From Bradyrhizobium sp. KBS0727 (GTDB lineage: Bacteria > Pseudomonadota > Alphaproteobacteria > Rhizobiales > Xanthobacteraceae), in contig NZ_CP042176.1 in the NCBI RefSeq assembly GCF_005937885.2, positions 6,691,501 to 6,755,500 on the forward strand: DNA of 64,000 bases, read 5' to 3'. Position numbers and translations under genes: made by a program. The number at the start of each line of letters is the position of its first letter. The first letter of the stretch is position 1. Positions 42,789-51,894 of this stretch are shown here, in pieces. Under the pieces are notes generated by a model. The model saw only the letters and a list, made by a program, of their open reading frames with translations. It did no database searches and had not been told where the DNA came from.

Positions 42789-45529
42789 GACGCATCCTCC
42801 CGATGCGAGGGCAGGACGAATTGAAACGTCGCACCGGGCCCCTCATTGCCGGAGGCTGACAGACGCCCCCCGTGAGCTTCCACGATCGAACGACAGATCG
42901 AGAGCCCCATACCCAAGCCGCCGGACTTGGTGGTGAAGAAGGCACTGAACAGCCGGCTTGCATTCTCGGCGGAGATCCCGGCGCCGCGATCCGTCACACT
43001 CAGGAGCACTCGGCTTGTCTCGTCCTGGCGTGATCGGATCACCAGTTCACGCGGCCGGCCCGTGACCTGCTGCATTGCTTCAATACCGTTCATCACCAGG
43101 TTGATCAATACCTGCTGCAATTGGACGCGATCACCAAGGATTTTCGGTAGAGCCGGCTCCAACTCCGTGCGCACGGATACCCTGTGGCTACTTAGCTCGC
43201 GCTGCACCAGCGCGATGACCTCCCTGACGACGTTGTTGACGTCGATCGGCTCCTTCTCAATATCGGTCTTTTTCGCGAGCGCCCGGGCCCGCCGGATCAC
43301 CTCGCTCGCCCGGATGCCGTCGTTTATGACCCATTCTGCCGAGCGGCGCGCGGCGGCCAAATCGGGGGTTTCGCGATCGAGCCAGCGCAGACATGCCTCG
43401 GCGTTGGCGATGACAGCGGCAAGCGGCTGATTCACTTCATGCGCAATGGAGGCCGTCAGTTCGCCCAACATGGTCACGCGCGTAACGTGGGCGAGCTCTG
43501 CCTGCGCGTTTTGCAACTTTTCCTCGGCCTGTTTTGTCGCGGTGACATCCGTCACGGCCCCGACAAACTCGATGCCACCTGATGCATCTCGCGTGGCACG
43601 GGCCACCGCGCGGACATGTTTCACCGAGCCATCCGGCATCATCAACCGATACGCATCATCGTAATCATTTTGATCGATAGAGGCACGGTCAATGGCCTTT
43701 CGGACGGCGGCGCGATCCTCCGGATGCGTGCGCGCAAGAACCATATCGACGGTCGCGGATGGCGCCTCGTCGTATCCAAAAATCCTAAAGGTTTCCGTTG
43801 ACCAGGTATTCTCGCCGGTGGCGACGCGCCAGCCGAAGGTACCGGTAAGGCTCAATCGCTGTGCCTGGGCCAGATAGGCCTCGCTTTGGCGCAGAGCATT
43901 TTCCGTCCGCTTGCGGTCCTCGATGTCGGTCGACGACCCGTACCATTTGACGATGTTGCCTGACTCATCCCGCAGCGGCACGCCTCGAAATAGAAACCAG
44001 CGATATTCACCGTCGAAGCGCCGCAGCCGAGCTTCAAGCTCTCCGGGCATACCGGACGCCCTTATGGCACTCCACTTCACTAACATGCCCTTCTTGTCGT
44101 CAGGATGAAAGGCGCGAGGCCAGCCGGTTTCGGCTTGATCCGGTGTGAGGCCGGTGTAATCGAGCGCGGGCTGATTGAGGAAATCGGGAACCCCGTCTAC
44201 GCCGGCGCGCCAGACCAGCGTCGGGATTGTGTCGATCACCAGTCGAAGCCGGTCTTCGGATTTCTTGATCTCGTCAAAGGCTTTTCCCAGCGCTTCCCTT
44301 GCGAGGTGCTGCTCGGTGACATCGATATGCGTTCCAACCAGTTCGACCACTTCACCGTCGTCACCGACAACCGCATGTCCCACGGAATGCACGTATCTTG
44401 TCGAACCGTCCGGAAGAACGACGCGATAGTCGCCTTCGAAGTCCGTCTTCTCTCGAAGAGCCCGCCCCACCATTTCGATAACCCGGTCCCTGTCTTCGCC
44501 GTGAACACGATCCCAAAGGGGTTGCTCTGGTACAGCGTCCTTTTCCGGATCGAATCCCAACAAGCGGTGCGCTTCCGGGGACCGAAACGCGAACTCTCGC
44601 CGCCGCGCATCCCAGGCCCAACTTCCCGTGTGACTCAAACGCTGGGCTTCGGCCAAATAGGCCTCGCTGCGTCGTAGCTTCCGTTCGGTCTCCTTCGCAA
44701 CCGTAACATCCGTCACCGCTCCGACAAACTCGATGCCGCCGGATACATTCTTCACAGCATGAGCCACGGCATGGACATATTTCACAGAGCCATCCGGCAT
44801 CAGCAACCGATACTCATGGTCGAAGTCATTTCCGTCGACGGAAGCGCGGTCAATTGTTTGTTGTACGGCAGCACGATCGTCCGGATGGGTGCGTCGGACA
44901 ACCAACTCCAGGCTCGGTTCCGTCGTTCGGTCAAATTGAAAGATTCTGAACACTTCATCTGACCAGAAGATGTCCCCGCTGGAGACAGTCCATCCGAAGC
45001 TCCCGGTGCGACTCAGCCTCTGCGCCTCGGTCAAATACGTTTCGCTATGCAGCAGCGCGGCTTCAGTCCGCCGCTGTTCCTCCATCGCCACTTGCAGGTC
45101 AGCGCTGGAACGCCGGAGAGCTGATGTTGCCGCTCTCTGCCCCGAAACCATGAATGCAACGAAGAGAGATGTAATGGAAAACAAAATCAGACGCGGGACT
45201 TCCGATATGCCCACCGCGAGTAAATTGTGCTTCCAGGCAAACGAATTGATTGGAGGCAACAGGTAATAATGGATAGCAGAAAGGGCGAGTGCGATCGCCA
45301 ACAGCGCCGGGCGGAACCCGCCAAACCATGCAGCGACAATGACGGCGCAAAGCATCAACAGTGCGATGGCCTCAGCCTGCAGTAAGCGAGTTACCAGTTC
45401 CGCCGCAACTATCGCAACAGCGACCGACAACGCCGCCATGGCGTAGTAAGCCCCCCTGCAAGCAGCGCTGCCGATGAACAACCGCGCGGCTGAATTCCGC
45501 AAATTGCTGGTCTGGTCAGGCATCATCAT
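42785..45529 (-). CDS. PAS-rich membrane sensor histidine kinase
   Basis: About 914 residues from ATG 45529 (a longer frame reaches 45649). The N-terminus has DUF4118-like transmembrane helices (YYAMAALSVAVAIVAAELV, IALLMLCAVIVAAWFGGF, LALSAIHYYLLP). Four PAS/PAC modules follow, with near-repeats such as LSRTGSFGW, LSHTGSWAW and LSLTGTFGW. Then come HisKA (SIAHEVNQPLAAVIANAEAC), and HATPase_c with N, G1 (DRGAGISAE) and G2 boxes. Two of the PAS blocks are so alike that internal duplication is clear. It resembles the large NodV/StyS/TodS-like kinases of rhizobia. The signal is unknown. Confidence 0.93.
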   Translation of the reverse strand: MMMPDQTSNLRNSAARLFIGSAACRGAYYAMAALSVAVAIVAAELVTRLLQAEAIALLMLCAVIVAAWFGGFRPALLAIALALSAIHYYLLPPINSFAWKHNLLAVGISEVPRLILFSITSLFVAFMVSGQRAATSALRRSSADLQVAMEEQRRTEAALLHSETYLTEAQRLSRTGSFGWTVSSGDIFWSDEVFRIFQFDRTTEPSLELVVRRTHPDDRAAVQQTIDRASVDGNDFDHEYRLLMPDGSVKYVHAVAHAVKNVSGGIEFVGAVTDVTVAKETERKLRRSEAYLAEAQRLSHTGSWAWDARRREFAFRSPEAHRLLGFDPEKDAVPEQPLWDRVHGEDRDRVIEMVGRALREKTDFEGDYRVVLPDGSTRYVHSVGHAVVGDDGEVVELVGTHIDVTEQHLAREALGKAFDEIKKSEDRLRLVIDTIPTLVWRAGVDGVPDFLNQPALDYTGLTPDQAETGWPRAFHPDDKKGMLVKWSAIRASGMPGELEARLRRFDGEYRWFLFRGVPLRDESGNIVKWYGSSTDIEDRKRTENALRQSEAYLAQAQRLSLTGTFGWRVATGENTWSTETFRIFGYDEAPSATVDMVLARTHPEDRAAVRKAIDRASIDQNDYDDAYRLMMPDGSVKHVRAVARATRDASGGIEFVGAVTDVTATKQAEEKLQNAQAELAHVTRVTMLGELTASIAHEVNQPLAAVIANAEACLRWLDRETPDLAAARRSAEWVINDGIRASEVIRRARALAKKTDIEKEPIDVNNVVREVIALVQRELSSHRVSVRTELEPALPKILGDRVQLQQVLINLVMNGIEAMQQVTGRPRELVIRSRQDETSRVLLSVTDRGAGISAENASRLFSAFFTTKSGGLGMGLSICRSIVEAHGGRLSASGNEGPGATFQFVLPSHREDAS

Positions 45530-45704
45530 CGCAGAGCGTCCCGGGTCTCCGGCCAGCGCGATTAGAGCACTTTGGGGGAAACCCGGCAATTCGTTATAGC
45601 CTGGACGGCCCGCCGTTGCGGTTGCATCGCCCGGCCTCGCACCCGGCATGGATCAGGCGGCATCGCTCGCAGCGGATCCGGGACATGAAAGAAGCACCCT
45701 AAAC

Positions 45705-45756
45705 ATACGTATAGTTTCTGTGAACCCTTTCCATATCCGACGCTTACCTACGTAGG
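45705..45756. promoter_or_regulatory. two TACGTA palindromes upstream of the kinase operon
   Basis: ATACGTAT (45705-45712) and CCTACGTAGG (45747-45756) stand 42 bases apart in the 325-base spacer before the kinase gene, and 100-150 bases before the divergent zinc-motif gene. They could be sites for a FixJ/LuxR-type regulator. Confidence 0.35.
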
Positions 45757-45854
45757 ATTGAGCCAACAATCCTAATCCTCCTAGTCTCGCTGCCATCCGA
45801 ATAGCCGATCGCGGGTAACAACCGATACCCGCGCCGAGCCCGCAGGAGGCAAAC

Positions 45855-46133
45855 ATGCGCAACGATTCTCAATTTCGTTGGAACGCTCCAGCCACGCGCT
45901 GTGCCGTGTGTGAAGGAAGGTTTGGTCTTGTTCGACACTATTCCTGGCGAACTGCTCTCTGTTCAAGGAAGTGCGCCGATCGCTTCAGGACCCGCCGAGA
46001 GGGTGACTGCACATGGTTACGAGCATCGCATGGCAATTTCCCGATGTTCGGGACTCCGGAGCCAAGAGATCGCAAAGTGAACCGCCCATCCTGGTCCCTG
46101 CTGTCGAATTTTTTCTGGGAGAGCGCCACATGA
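45855..46133 (+). CDS. small zinc-motif protein (92 aa)
   Basis: ATG 45855 behind a perfect GGAGG. The chain has CxxC (CAVC, 16-19) and CxxxC (CSRKC, 36-40) separated by 16 residues, the layout of TRASH/MYM-type metal-binding fingers. The C-terminal half is basic and not recognised. The stop TGA overlaps the next ATG, so both proteins are made together. Possibly a metal sensor or adaptor; function unknown. Confidence 0.7.
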   Translation: MRNDSQFRWNAPATRCAVCEGRFGLVRHYSWRTALCSRKCADRFRTRREGDCTWLRASHGNFPMFGTPEPRDRKVNRPSWSLLSNFFWESAT

Positions 46134-46318
46134 GATTCGTGTTGGTGAACGAGAGATCGCCGCGCCCGCGATCCTGCTGCGTGATGTGCAACCAGCAGAT
46201 TGAAGCAGGATACCTGCGAGAGATCGGGACGCACCTCATCTACTGCGATCACGATTGCTACGCTGATCACTGCAAAAGCGCCGTCCTGCTTCTCGAAAAT
46301 CAGGTGCGAGCATCATGA
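46130..46318 (+). CDS. small zinc-motif protein (62 aa)
   Basis: Begins MRFVLVNERSPRPRS at ATG 46130 inside the stop of the previous gene (ATGA). It repeats the layout of its neighbour: CVMC (17-20), 18 residues, CDHDC (39-43), then HC at 47-48. The pair looks like a duplicated TRASH-like finger. No other domain. Confidence 0.7.
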   Translation: MRFVLVNERSPRPRSCCVMCNQQIEAGYLREIGTHLIYCDHDCYADHCKSAVLLLENQVRAS

Positions 46319-46436
46319 TTGCTTTTCGGCCAAATAAGCCGGGCCTTTGGCCGAAATCGTCGGATGTCCGCCGTTGTGGCCAGCCAGACATCGATTTATC
46401 TGCTGGTGCAGTGAAACAACAGCCAGGAGTGTTTCG

Positions 46437-47078
46437 ATGTATCAGCTGCACTATTTCCCAGCGAACGCCAACGCCGCGCCGCACATGCTGCTCGAAGAGA
46501 TCGGAGTTCAATATGACCTCGTTCTCGTTGATCGAGCCAAGAACGCCCAGAAGTCCAGGGAATATCTCAAGATCAATCCGAACGGACGTATCCCCACTCT
46601 GGTTGACGGCGATCTGATCATGTCCGAGGCCGCAGCTATCGTGCTCCATCTCGTCGATCGGCATGCCGACGCAGGATTAGCCCCTCAGGTCGGAACGCCT
46701 GAGCGCGCAAAGTTCTACCAGTGGCTGACCTTCCTGACGAACTCGCTGCAGGAGGAGTTGATGATCTGGCAGTATCCGGACCGCCTGGCCGGCAGGGATG
46801 CTTCCGCGACCGACGTCGTCAAGCACGCCGCCGAGGTGCGCGCCAGCCGGTTTCTCGACATTATCGAAGATCATCTCAAGGCCAACGGCCCGTTTTTTCT
46901 CGGCAAAAGGCTCAGCGCCGTCGATTTCTACCTGGTCATGCTCTCGCGCTGGGCGCGCCCAATGGCTCGGCCGCCACGTTCGCGTCCCAACATCTCAGAG
47001 CTGCTCGACAGGATGACAGGCCTCCACTCGGTCCGCCGCGCCTACGAGCAGGAAGGAATCGCCGACGATATCTGCTGA
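46437..47078 (+). CDS. glutathione S-transferase
   Basis: A 213-residue protein, ATG 46437. The thioredoxin-like N-terminal domain has YFPANANAAPHMLLEEIG, NPNGRIPTLVDGD (cis-Pro) and the GSH-binding SEAAAIVLHLVD; the helical C-domain contains FFLGKRLSAVDFYLVML with the N-capping-box Asp. Bacterial GSTs detoxify electrophiles or peroxides with glutathione. Near catalase and regulators it fits a stress role. Substrate unknown. Confidence 0.93.
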   Translation: MYQLHYFPANANAAPHMLLEEIGVQYDLVLVDRAKNAQKSREYLKINPNGRIPTLVDGDLIMSEAAAIVLHLVDRHADAGLAPQVGTPERAKFYQWLTFLTNSLQEELMIWQYPDRLAGRDASATDVVKHAAEVRASRFLDIIEDHLKANGPFFLGKRLSAVDFYLVMLSRWARPMARPPRSRPNISELLDRMTGLHSVRRAYEQEGIADDIC

Positions 47079-47085
47079 ACACCAA

Positions 47086-47175
47086 CCAATCCGGCCGTCG
47101 GAGATGAATCCGCACGGTCGGTGAAAGGGACACTGCAATGAGAGCCCAAAGCGTCAGCCGCAACAAGCCCGATCG
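47086..47175 (+). repeat. leader duplication, copy 1
   Basis: CCAATCCGGCCGTCGGAGAT at 47086-47105 recurs with one change at 47922-47941. In both, an ATG follows exactly 33 bases after the end of the repeat, and the first codons are alike (SRNKPDRM versus SRNTPDRM). The offset is a constant 836 bases. Confidence 0.75.
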
Positions 47176-47977
47176 GATGAATTCGACATTCATCAAGGCC
47201 GATTCGAGGACTGCGGAGCCGAGATCAGCCTCAATACATTTGCTGACACCAGCCAGACCTGGGCAGCACCGAGGCTCTGTTCGGGGCGTGCAGACGCCGC
47301 CGACGTTGCAGGATGAAGCGACGGAGCTTCTGGCAGATATCGATGGCTTGCCCATTCTGGTTCGTTTCCGCCTCAACGATGTCCCCGCTGAAGTGCGATC
47401 CGACCTTGTCTCCAATGGAGCCGACATTCATTCGCTGCTGTCGAGCACGCTTGAGAAGATGGTTGACCGGATGCGTGGAACGTCTCCCCGAGGGCAGGTC
47501 GCCTGCAAGCAGCCGCTCGCAACAGTTGAATTGATATCGAGCGGAGAACCTTTGGTCCGGCTGCAAGCGCTGTTGAACGAGACAGTGCTACGCGTGGGAC
47601 CGCTGGAGCTCGACCTCATGGATCGGACTGCGAAGCGAGGCGACCGCAAGATTGATCTGCGACCGCGTGAATTTCTGTTGCTCAAGTACATGATGCAACG
47701 GAGCGACAGGTTGCTGACGCGAGAGAGCCTCCTGAAGGAGGTGTGGAACTACAAATTCGTCCCCGAAACGAATCTTGTCGATGTTCACATGGGCCGACTG
47801 CGTCGCAAGGTCGACGGCTCGAATGAAGCCCCCATGATCCGCAACGTGCGCGGCGTCGGCTTCGCTCTAAGTTCGACTCCTCTGTCGGGCGGCTCTCCGT
47901 CAAACCCTGCCGACCGAACAGCCAATCCGGCCGTCGAAGATAGGTCACCGAAGCTATTGGAAGGAATGTCGCAATGA
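47138..47977 (+). CDS. OmpR-type winged-helix regulator without a receiver domain
   Basis: The 279-residue product ends in a full OmpR/PhoB winged helix (about residues 155-250: LRVGPLELDLMDRTAKRGDR, LRPREFLLLKYMMQRSDRLL, TNLVDVHMGRLRRKVDG, NVRGVGFAL). The DNA-binding part is close to that of the response regulator at 56152. In place of a receiver there is an unrecognised 140-residue part with no acidic pocket. The first 15 residues mirror the start of the following agmatinase, a product of the leader duplication. The stop overlaps the agmatinase ATG. Regulation must be by something other than phosphorylation. Confidence 0.85.
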   Translation: MRAQSVSRNKPDRMNSTFIKADSRTAEPRSASIHLLTPARPGQHRGSVRGVQTPPTLQDEATELLADIDGLPILVRFRLNDVPAEVRSDLVSNGADIHSLLSSTLEKMVDRMRGTSPRGQVACKQPLATVELISSGEPLVRLQALLNETVLRVGPLELDLMDRTAKRGDRKIDLRPREFLLLKYMMQRSDRLLTRESLLKEVWNYKFVPETNLVDVHMGRLRRKVDGSNEAPMIRNVRGVGFALSSTPLSGGSPSNPADRTANPAVEDRSPKLLEGMSQ

Positions 47978-48011
47978 ACACCGATAACACCAGCCGCAAC
48001 ACACCCGACCG
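47922..48011 (+). repeat. leader duplication, copy 2
   Basis: Second copy of the repeat at 47086-47175; it includes the end of the winged-helix gene and the first codons of the agmatinase gene. Confidence 0.75.
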
Positions 48012-49011
48012 GATGGATTTGCCCTTCGTCGGCCTGGCGACCTTCGCTCGCCAGCCGGCATGCCCCGATTGGGACAAGCTCGACGGAGCCGACGTCGCCG
48101 TCCTCGGAATCCCGATCGACACCGCGTCGAGCTATCGCGTCGGCACGCGATTCGGGCCGCGCGCGATCCGCGAGGTCTCGATGTTTCACGGCTTCGGACC
48201 GGAGGGCGTGTTCGATTTCGAGGACGAAGTCACCTATCTGACCCCTGCTGAAGTGAAGATCGTCGATGCCGGCGACAGCGACGTGATCTACGCCGACACA
48301 AAGCGCAGCCTTGCCAACGCCGAGCAGGCCGTGCGCGCCCTGCTCGATGCCAAGACCATGCCTTATATCCTGGGCGGTGACCACGCGATCACGATGGCGA
48401 CTGTCGCTGCCTTCTCGAACGAGAAGCCGATCCACATTGTCCATCTGGATGCGCATTTCGATTTCATCGACGAGCGCAACGGCATCACCTGGGGCCACGG
48501 TAGCCCGATGCGACGGGCATCCGAGATGCGGCATGTGAAGGGCATCACCACGCTCGGACCGCACAACATGGCGGCCGTGAGCCGGAAGGATTGGGAAGCC
48601 GCAAAGGCTTATGGCACGCACGTCGTGCCCTTGCGCAAGCTCCGGGCCCAGGGCGTCGCCGCGTCTCTTGCGCACATTCCCGACGGCGAGCGCGTCTATG
48701 TCTCGATCGACATCGACAGCTTCGATCCGTCGATCGCACCGGGAACGGCCACGATCAGCCATGGCGGCTTCAGCTACTACGAGGGCAAGGACATTCTCCG
48801 CGAGGTCGCCAGACGGTTCGAGGTCGTCGGCGCCGATTTTGTCGAGGTTTCGCCGCCCTATGATCCCTCCGGGATCACCTCGCTGCTGGCCGCACGAACC
48901 AGCCTCGACTTCATCGGGTCCATTTTTCACGAACGCGCCAAGCGACGCATCAGGCAGGCGCCGCGGGCCGCCGCGCAATCATTCCTCCAACCCGTTCAAC
49001 ACGCAACCTAA
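47974..49011 (+). CDS. speB: agmatinase / ureohydrolase-family enzyme
   Basis: A 345-residue manganese ureohydrolase. Metal ligands appear as GGDH (134-137), DAHFD (159-163) and DIDSFDP (246-252). Overall length and the long N-terminal part (PFVGLATFARQP) fit the agmatinase/guanidinobutyrase group, which splits agmatine into putrescine and urea; closely related enzymes use other guanidines, so the substrate is not certain. It sits between a winged-helix regulator (overlap) and catalase (12 bases), so the three form one operon. Confidence 0.9.
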   Translation: MNTDNTSRNTPDRMDLPFVGLATFARQPACPDWDKLDGADVAVLGIPIDTASSYRVGTRFGPRAIREVSMFHGFGPEGVFDFEDEVTYLTPAEVKIVDAGDSDVIYADTKRSLANAEQAVRALLDAKTMPYILGGDHAITMATVAAFSNEKPIHIVHLDAHFDFIDERNGITWGHGSPMRRASEMRHVKGITTLGPHNMAAVSRKDWEAAKAYGTHVVPLRKLRAQGVAASLAHIPDGERVYVSIDIDSFDPSIAPGTATISHGGFSYYEGKDILREVARRFEVVGADFVEVSPPYDPSGITSLLAARTSLDFIGSIFHERAKRRIRQAPRAAAQSFLQPVQHAT

Positions 49012-49022
49012 GGAACAACTCA

Positions 49023-50525
49023 ATGAGCAATGAGACCAAACGCCCGCCGCTTTCCCATGCATCCGGTACCCCGGTCACGGACAATCTCAACATTCAGACC
49101 GCCGGGCCGCGAGGGCCGGCGCTGTTGCAGGACGTCTGGCTGATCGAAAAGCTGGCCCATTTCCACCGCGAGGTGATTCCGGAACGGCGGATGCACGCCA
49201 AGGGCTCCGGTGCTCACGGCACCTTTACCGTCACGCACGATATCACCCGCTACACCAAGGCGAAGATCTTCTCAAAGATCGGAAAGCAGACGCCGATGTT
49301 CGCCCGCTTTTCTACCGTCGCAGGCGAGCGCGGCGCCGCGGACGCCGAGCGCGACATCCGCGGCTTCGCGCTGAAGTTCTATACCGAAGAGGGCAACTGG
49401 GACGTCGTAGGAAACAACACCCCGGTGTTCTTCTTCCGCGATCCGCTGCGCTTTCCCGATCTCAATCACGCCATCAAGCGTGATCCGCGAACCGGCATGC
49501 GCAGTGCCGACAACAACTGGGACTTCTGGACGCTGCTGCCGGAAGCTCTGCACCAGGTCACGATCGTCATGAGCGAGCGCGGCATCCCGAAGAGCTTCCG
49601 CCACATGCACGGCTTCGGCAGCCACACCTACAGTTTCCTCAACGCCGCAAACGAGCGCATCTGGGTCAAGTTCCACTTCCGCAGCCAGCAGGGCATCCAG
49701 AACCTGACGGACGCGGAAGCCGAGGCGCTCGTGGGCAAGGATCGCGAGAGCCATCAGCGGGATCTCTTCGGAAGCATCGAGGCCGGAGATTTCCCACGCT
49801 GGACGCTCTTCATCCAGGTGATGACGGACGCCCAGGCGAAGGCTTTCCCATTCAACCCCTTCGACCTGACGAAGGTCTGGCCAAAGGGCGATTTCCCGCT
49901 GATCGAGGTCGGATTTTTCGAGCTCCACCGAAATCCCGAAAACGTCTTCGCCGAGGTCGAACAGGCGGCGTTTTCACCTGCCAACATCGTGCCGGGCATC
50001 AGCTATTCGCCCGACAAGATGCTGCAGGCGCGTCTGTTCTCCTATGGAGATGCGCAGCGGTATCGCCTCGGGGTCAATCACCACCACATCCCGGTCAACG
50101 CGCCGAAATGTCCGTTCCACAGCTATCATCGTGATGGCGCGATGCGCACCGACGGCAATCTCGGCGGAACGCCGACCTACTTCCCCAACAGCCGCGGCGA
50201 GTGGACTGATCAGCCGCAGCTCAACGAGCCGCCGCTCGAGATTACGGGCGCTGCCGCCCACTGGGATCACCGGGTCGACGACGATCACTGGCAGCAGCCG
50301 GGCGATCTGTTCCGGAAAATGAGTCCGCAACAGAAGCAGACACTGTTCGACAACACCGCTCGCCAGGTCGGCGGCGCCGCGAAGCACATTCAGGACCGAC
50401 ATGTGGCCAACTGCATGAAGGCCGACCCGGCTTACGGCAAGGGCGTCGCTGACGCCCTCGTCAAGTTCGCGGCCAATAACTCCGACGCGTCCAGCGGCAA
50501 GCCCGCGCTGGCCGACGCCCACTAA
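49023..50525 (+). CDS. monofunctional haem catalase
   Basis: A 500-residue clade-3-type catalase. Catalytic His58 lies in RRMHAKGSGAHG, Asn131 in VVGNNTPVFF, and the proximal haem-ligand Tyr341 in RLFSYGDAQRYRLG. NADPH-binding residues of small-subunit catalases are likely (HRNPENVFAEVEQ region). No signal peptide, so cytoplasmic. It destroys hydrogen peroxide. Last gene of the operon, followed by a very strong terminator; the next gene makes the haem precursor ALA. Confidence 0.96.
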   Translation: MSNETKRPPLSHASGTPVTDNLNIQTAGPRGPALLQDVWLIEKLAHFHREVIPERRMHAKGSGAHGTFTVTHDITRYTKAKIFSKIGKQTPMFARFSTVAGERGAADAERDIRGFALKFYTEEGNWDVVGNNTPVFFFRDPLRFPDLNHAIKRDPRTGMRSADNNWDFWTLLPEALHQVTIVMSERGIPKSFRHMHGFGSHTYSFLNAANERIWVKFHFRSQQGIQNLTDAEAEALVGKDRESHQRDLFGSIEAGDFPRWTLFIQVMTDAQAKAFPFNPFDLTKVWPKGDFPLIEVGFFELHRNPENVFAEVEQAAFSPANIVPGISYSPDKMLQARLFSYGDAQRYRLGVNHHHIPVNAPKCPFHSYHRDGAMRTDGNLGGTPTYFPNSRGEWTDQPQLNEPPLEITGAAAHWDHRVDDDHWQQPGDLFRKMSPQQKQTLFDNTARQVGGAAKHIQDRHVANCMKADPAYGKGVADALVKFAANNSDASSGKPALADAH

Positions 50526-50527
50526 GA

Positions 50528-50562
50528 TTATGGCCTCGCGCCGTTCAGGCGCGAGGCCATAA
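50528..50562 (+). terminator. strong hairpin after catalase
   Basis: A perfect 15-bp stem (50528-50542 with 50548-50562) with a five-base loop, three bases after the stop codon. The long T-run is missing, but the stem is unusually stable. Confidence 0.8.
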
Positions 50563-50631
50563 CATCAGATCTGAGCAGCGCCGGGCCTCCTGGTCAGCGC
50601 TGCCAACCAAACCAGCAAGGGATCGCCAGGG

Positions 50632-51894
50632 ATGTTCGACTATGTCGGAAGTTTTCAATCTGCCATTGCTGCCCTGAAACGTGAGCGCCGCTATCGCATC
50701 TTCGCCGATCTGGAGCGCAAAGCGGGAGAGTTCCCGCATGCGCTCTGGAACAGCCCGAGCGGAACACGGAATGTCGTTGTCTGGTGCTCGAACGACTATC
50801 TCGGCATGGGTCAGCATCCGAAAGTAATTGAAGCGATGTGCGCTGCCGCGCGCACGATGGGCGCGGGCGCGGGCGGCACGCGCAACATCTCGGGCACAAA
50901 TCGGGCGCTGGTACAGCTGGAGGCCGAGCTTGCCGACCTGCATGGCAAGGAAGCGGCACTCGTTTTCACATCAGGCTACGTTTCCAACCATACGGGCATC
51001 GCGACGATCGCGAGGCTCCTTCCCGATTGCCTGATCTTGTCCGATGCACTCAACCATAATTCGATGATCGAAGGCGTGCGTGCTGCCGGCTGTGCCCGGC
51101 AGATCTGGCGCCACAACGATCTTGAGCACCTCGAGGAACTGCTCTCGCGCGCGGCGCCCGGCCGCCCGAAGCTGATCGTGTTCGAGAGCGTCTATTCGAT
51201 GGACGGCGACGTCGCTCCACTCGAGGCAATCTGCGATCTCGCAGAGCGCTATAATGCGATGACCTATCTGGACGAGGTCCATGCCGTTGGCATGTACGGG
51301 CCACGCGGCGGCGGCATCGCCGAGCGTGACGGCGTGATGGCGCGCATCGACGTGATCGAGGGAACGCTTGCAAAAGCCTTCGGTACGCTCGGCGGTTACA
51401 TAGCCGGCAGCAGTGCCGTCGTGGACGCCGTCCGATCCCATGCTCCCGGATTTATTTTTACCACGGCCTTGCCTCCTGCGGTAGCTGCGGCTGCGACAGC
51501 CTCGATCGCCCATCTCAAGACATCGGGTGCAGAGCGCGCTGGCCAGCGCGCCGCCGTAGCCGCGACCAAGGCGGCGCTGCAAAAGGCCGGCCTGCCCGTA
51601 CTGGCGACGGAGACGCATATCGTGCCGGTCATGGTCGGCGATCCCGACCTGTGCAAGCAGGCGAGCGATCTTCTGCTTGAGCGGCACGGGATCTACATCC
51701 AGCCGATCAATTATCCGACCGTTCCCCGCGGCACCGAGCGACTGCGAATTACCCCCACCCCCGCGCATGACATTCGGCTGATCGGACAGTTGGCTGACGC
51801 GCTGGTTGCGGTATGGCAGGAGCTCGATCTCCCGCTCGGGAGGGACTTTCGACCCGGCGAGCAACTTGCGCAGACAATCGCGGCCGGCGGCTAG
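50632..51894 (+). CDS. hemA: 5-aminolevulinate synthase
   Basis: A 420-residue PLP enzyme of the alpha-oxoamine synthase family. CSNDYLGMG (52-60), GGTRNISGT, DEVHAVGMYG (214-223) and the PLP-binding Lys248 in EGTLAKAFGTLGG are all present; the start MFDYVGSFQSAIAALKRERR is typical of HemA. It condenses glycine with succinyl-CoA, the first step of haem synthesis in alphaproteobacteria. Its place behind catalase, in a region full of cytochromes, suggests a supply role; it may be a second copy (HemT/HemO-like). Confidence 0.95.
   Translation: MFDYVGSFQSAIAALKRERRYRIFADLERKAGEFPHALWNSPSGTRNVVVWCSNDYLGMGQHPKVIEAMCAAARTMGAGAGGTRNISGTNRALVQLEAELADLHGKEAALVFTSGYVSNHTGIATIARLLPDCLILSDALNHNSMIEGVRAAGCARQIWRHNDLEHLEELLSRAAPGRPKLIVFESVYSMDGDVAPLEAICDLAERYNAMTYLDEVHAVGMYGPRGGGIAERDGVMARIDVIEGTLAKAFGTLGGYIAGSSAVVDAVRSHAPGFIFTTALPPAVAAAATASIAHLKTSGAERAGQRAAVAATKAALQKAGLPVLATETHIVPVMVGDPDLCKQASDLLLERHGIYIQPINYPTVPRGTERLRITPTPAHDIRLIGQLADALVAVWQELDLPLGRDFRPGEQLAQTIAAGG

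Noticed and set aside
47785..48978. 397-residue antisense frame over agmatinase
   Set aside because: The agmatinase frame has all metal-ligand motifs; the antisense frame is a GC-rich shadow.
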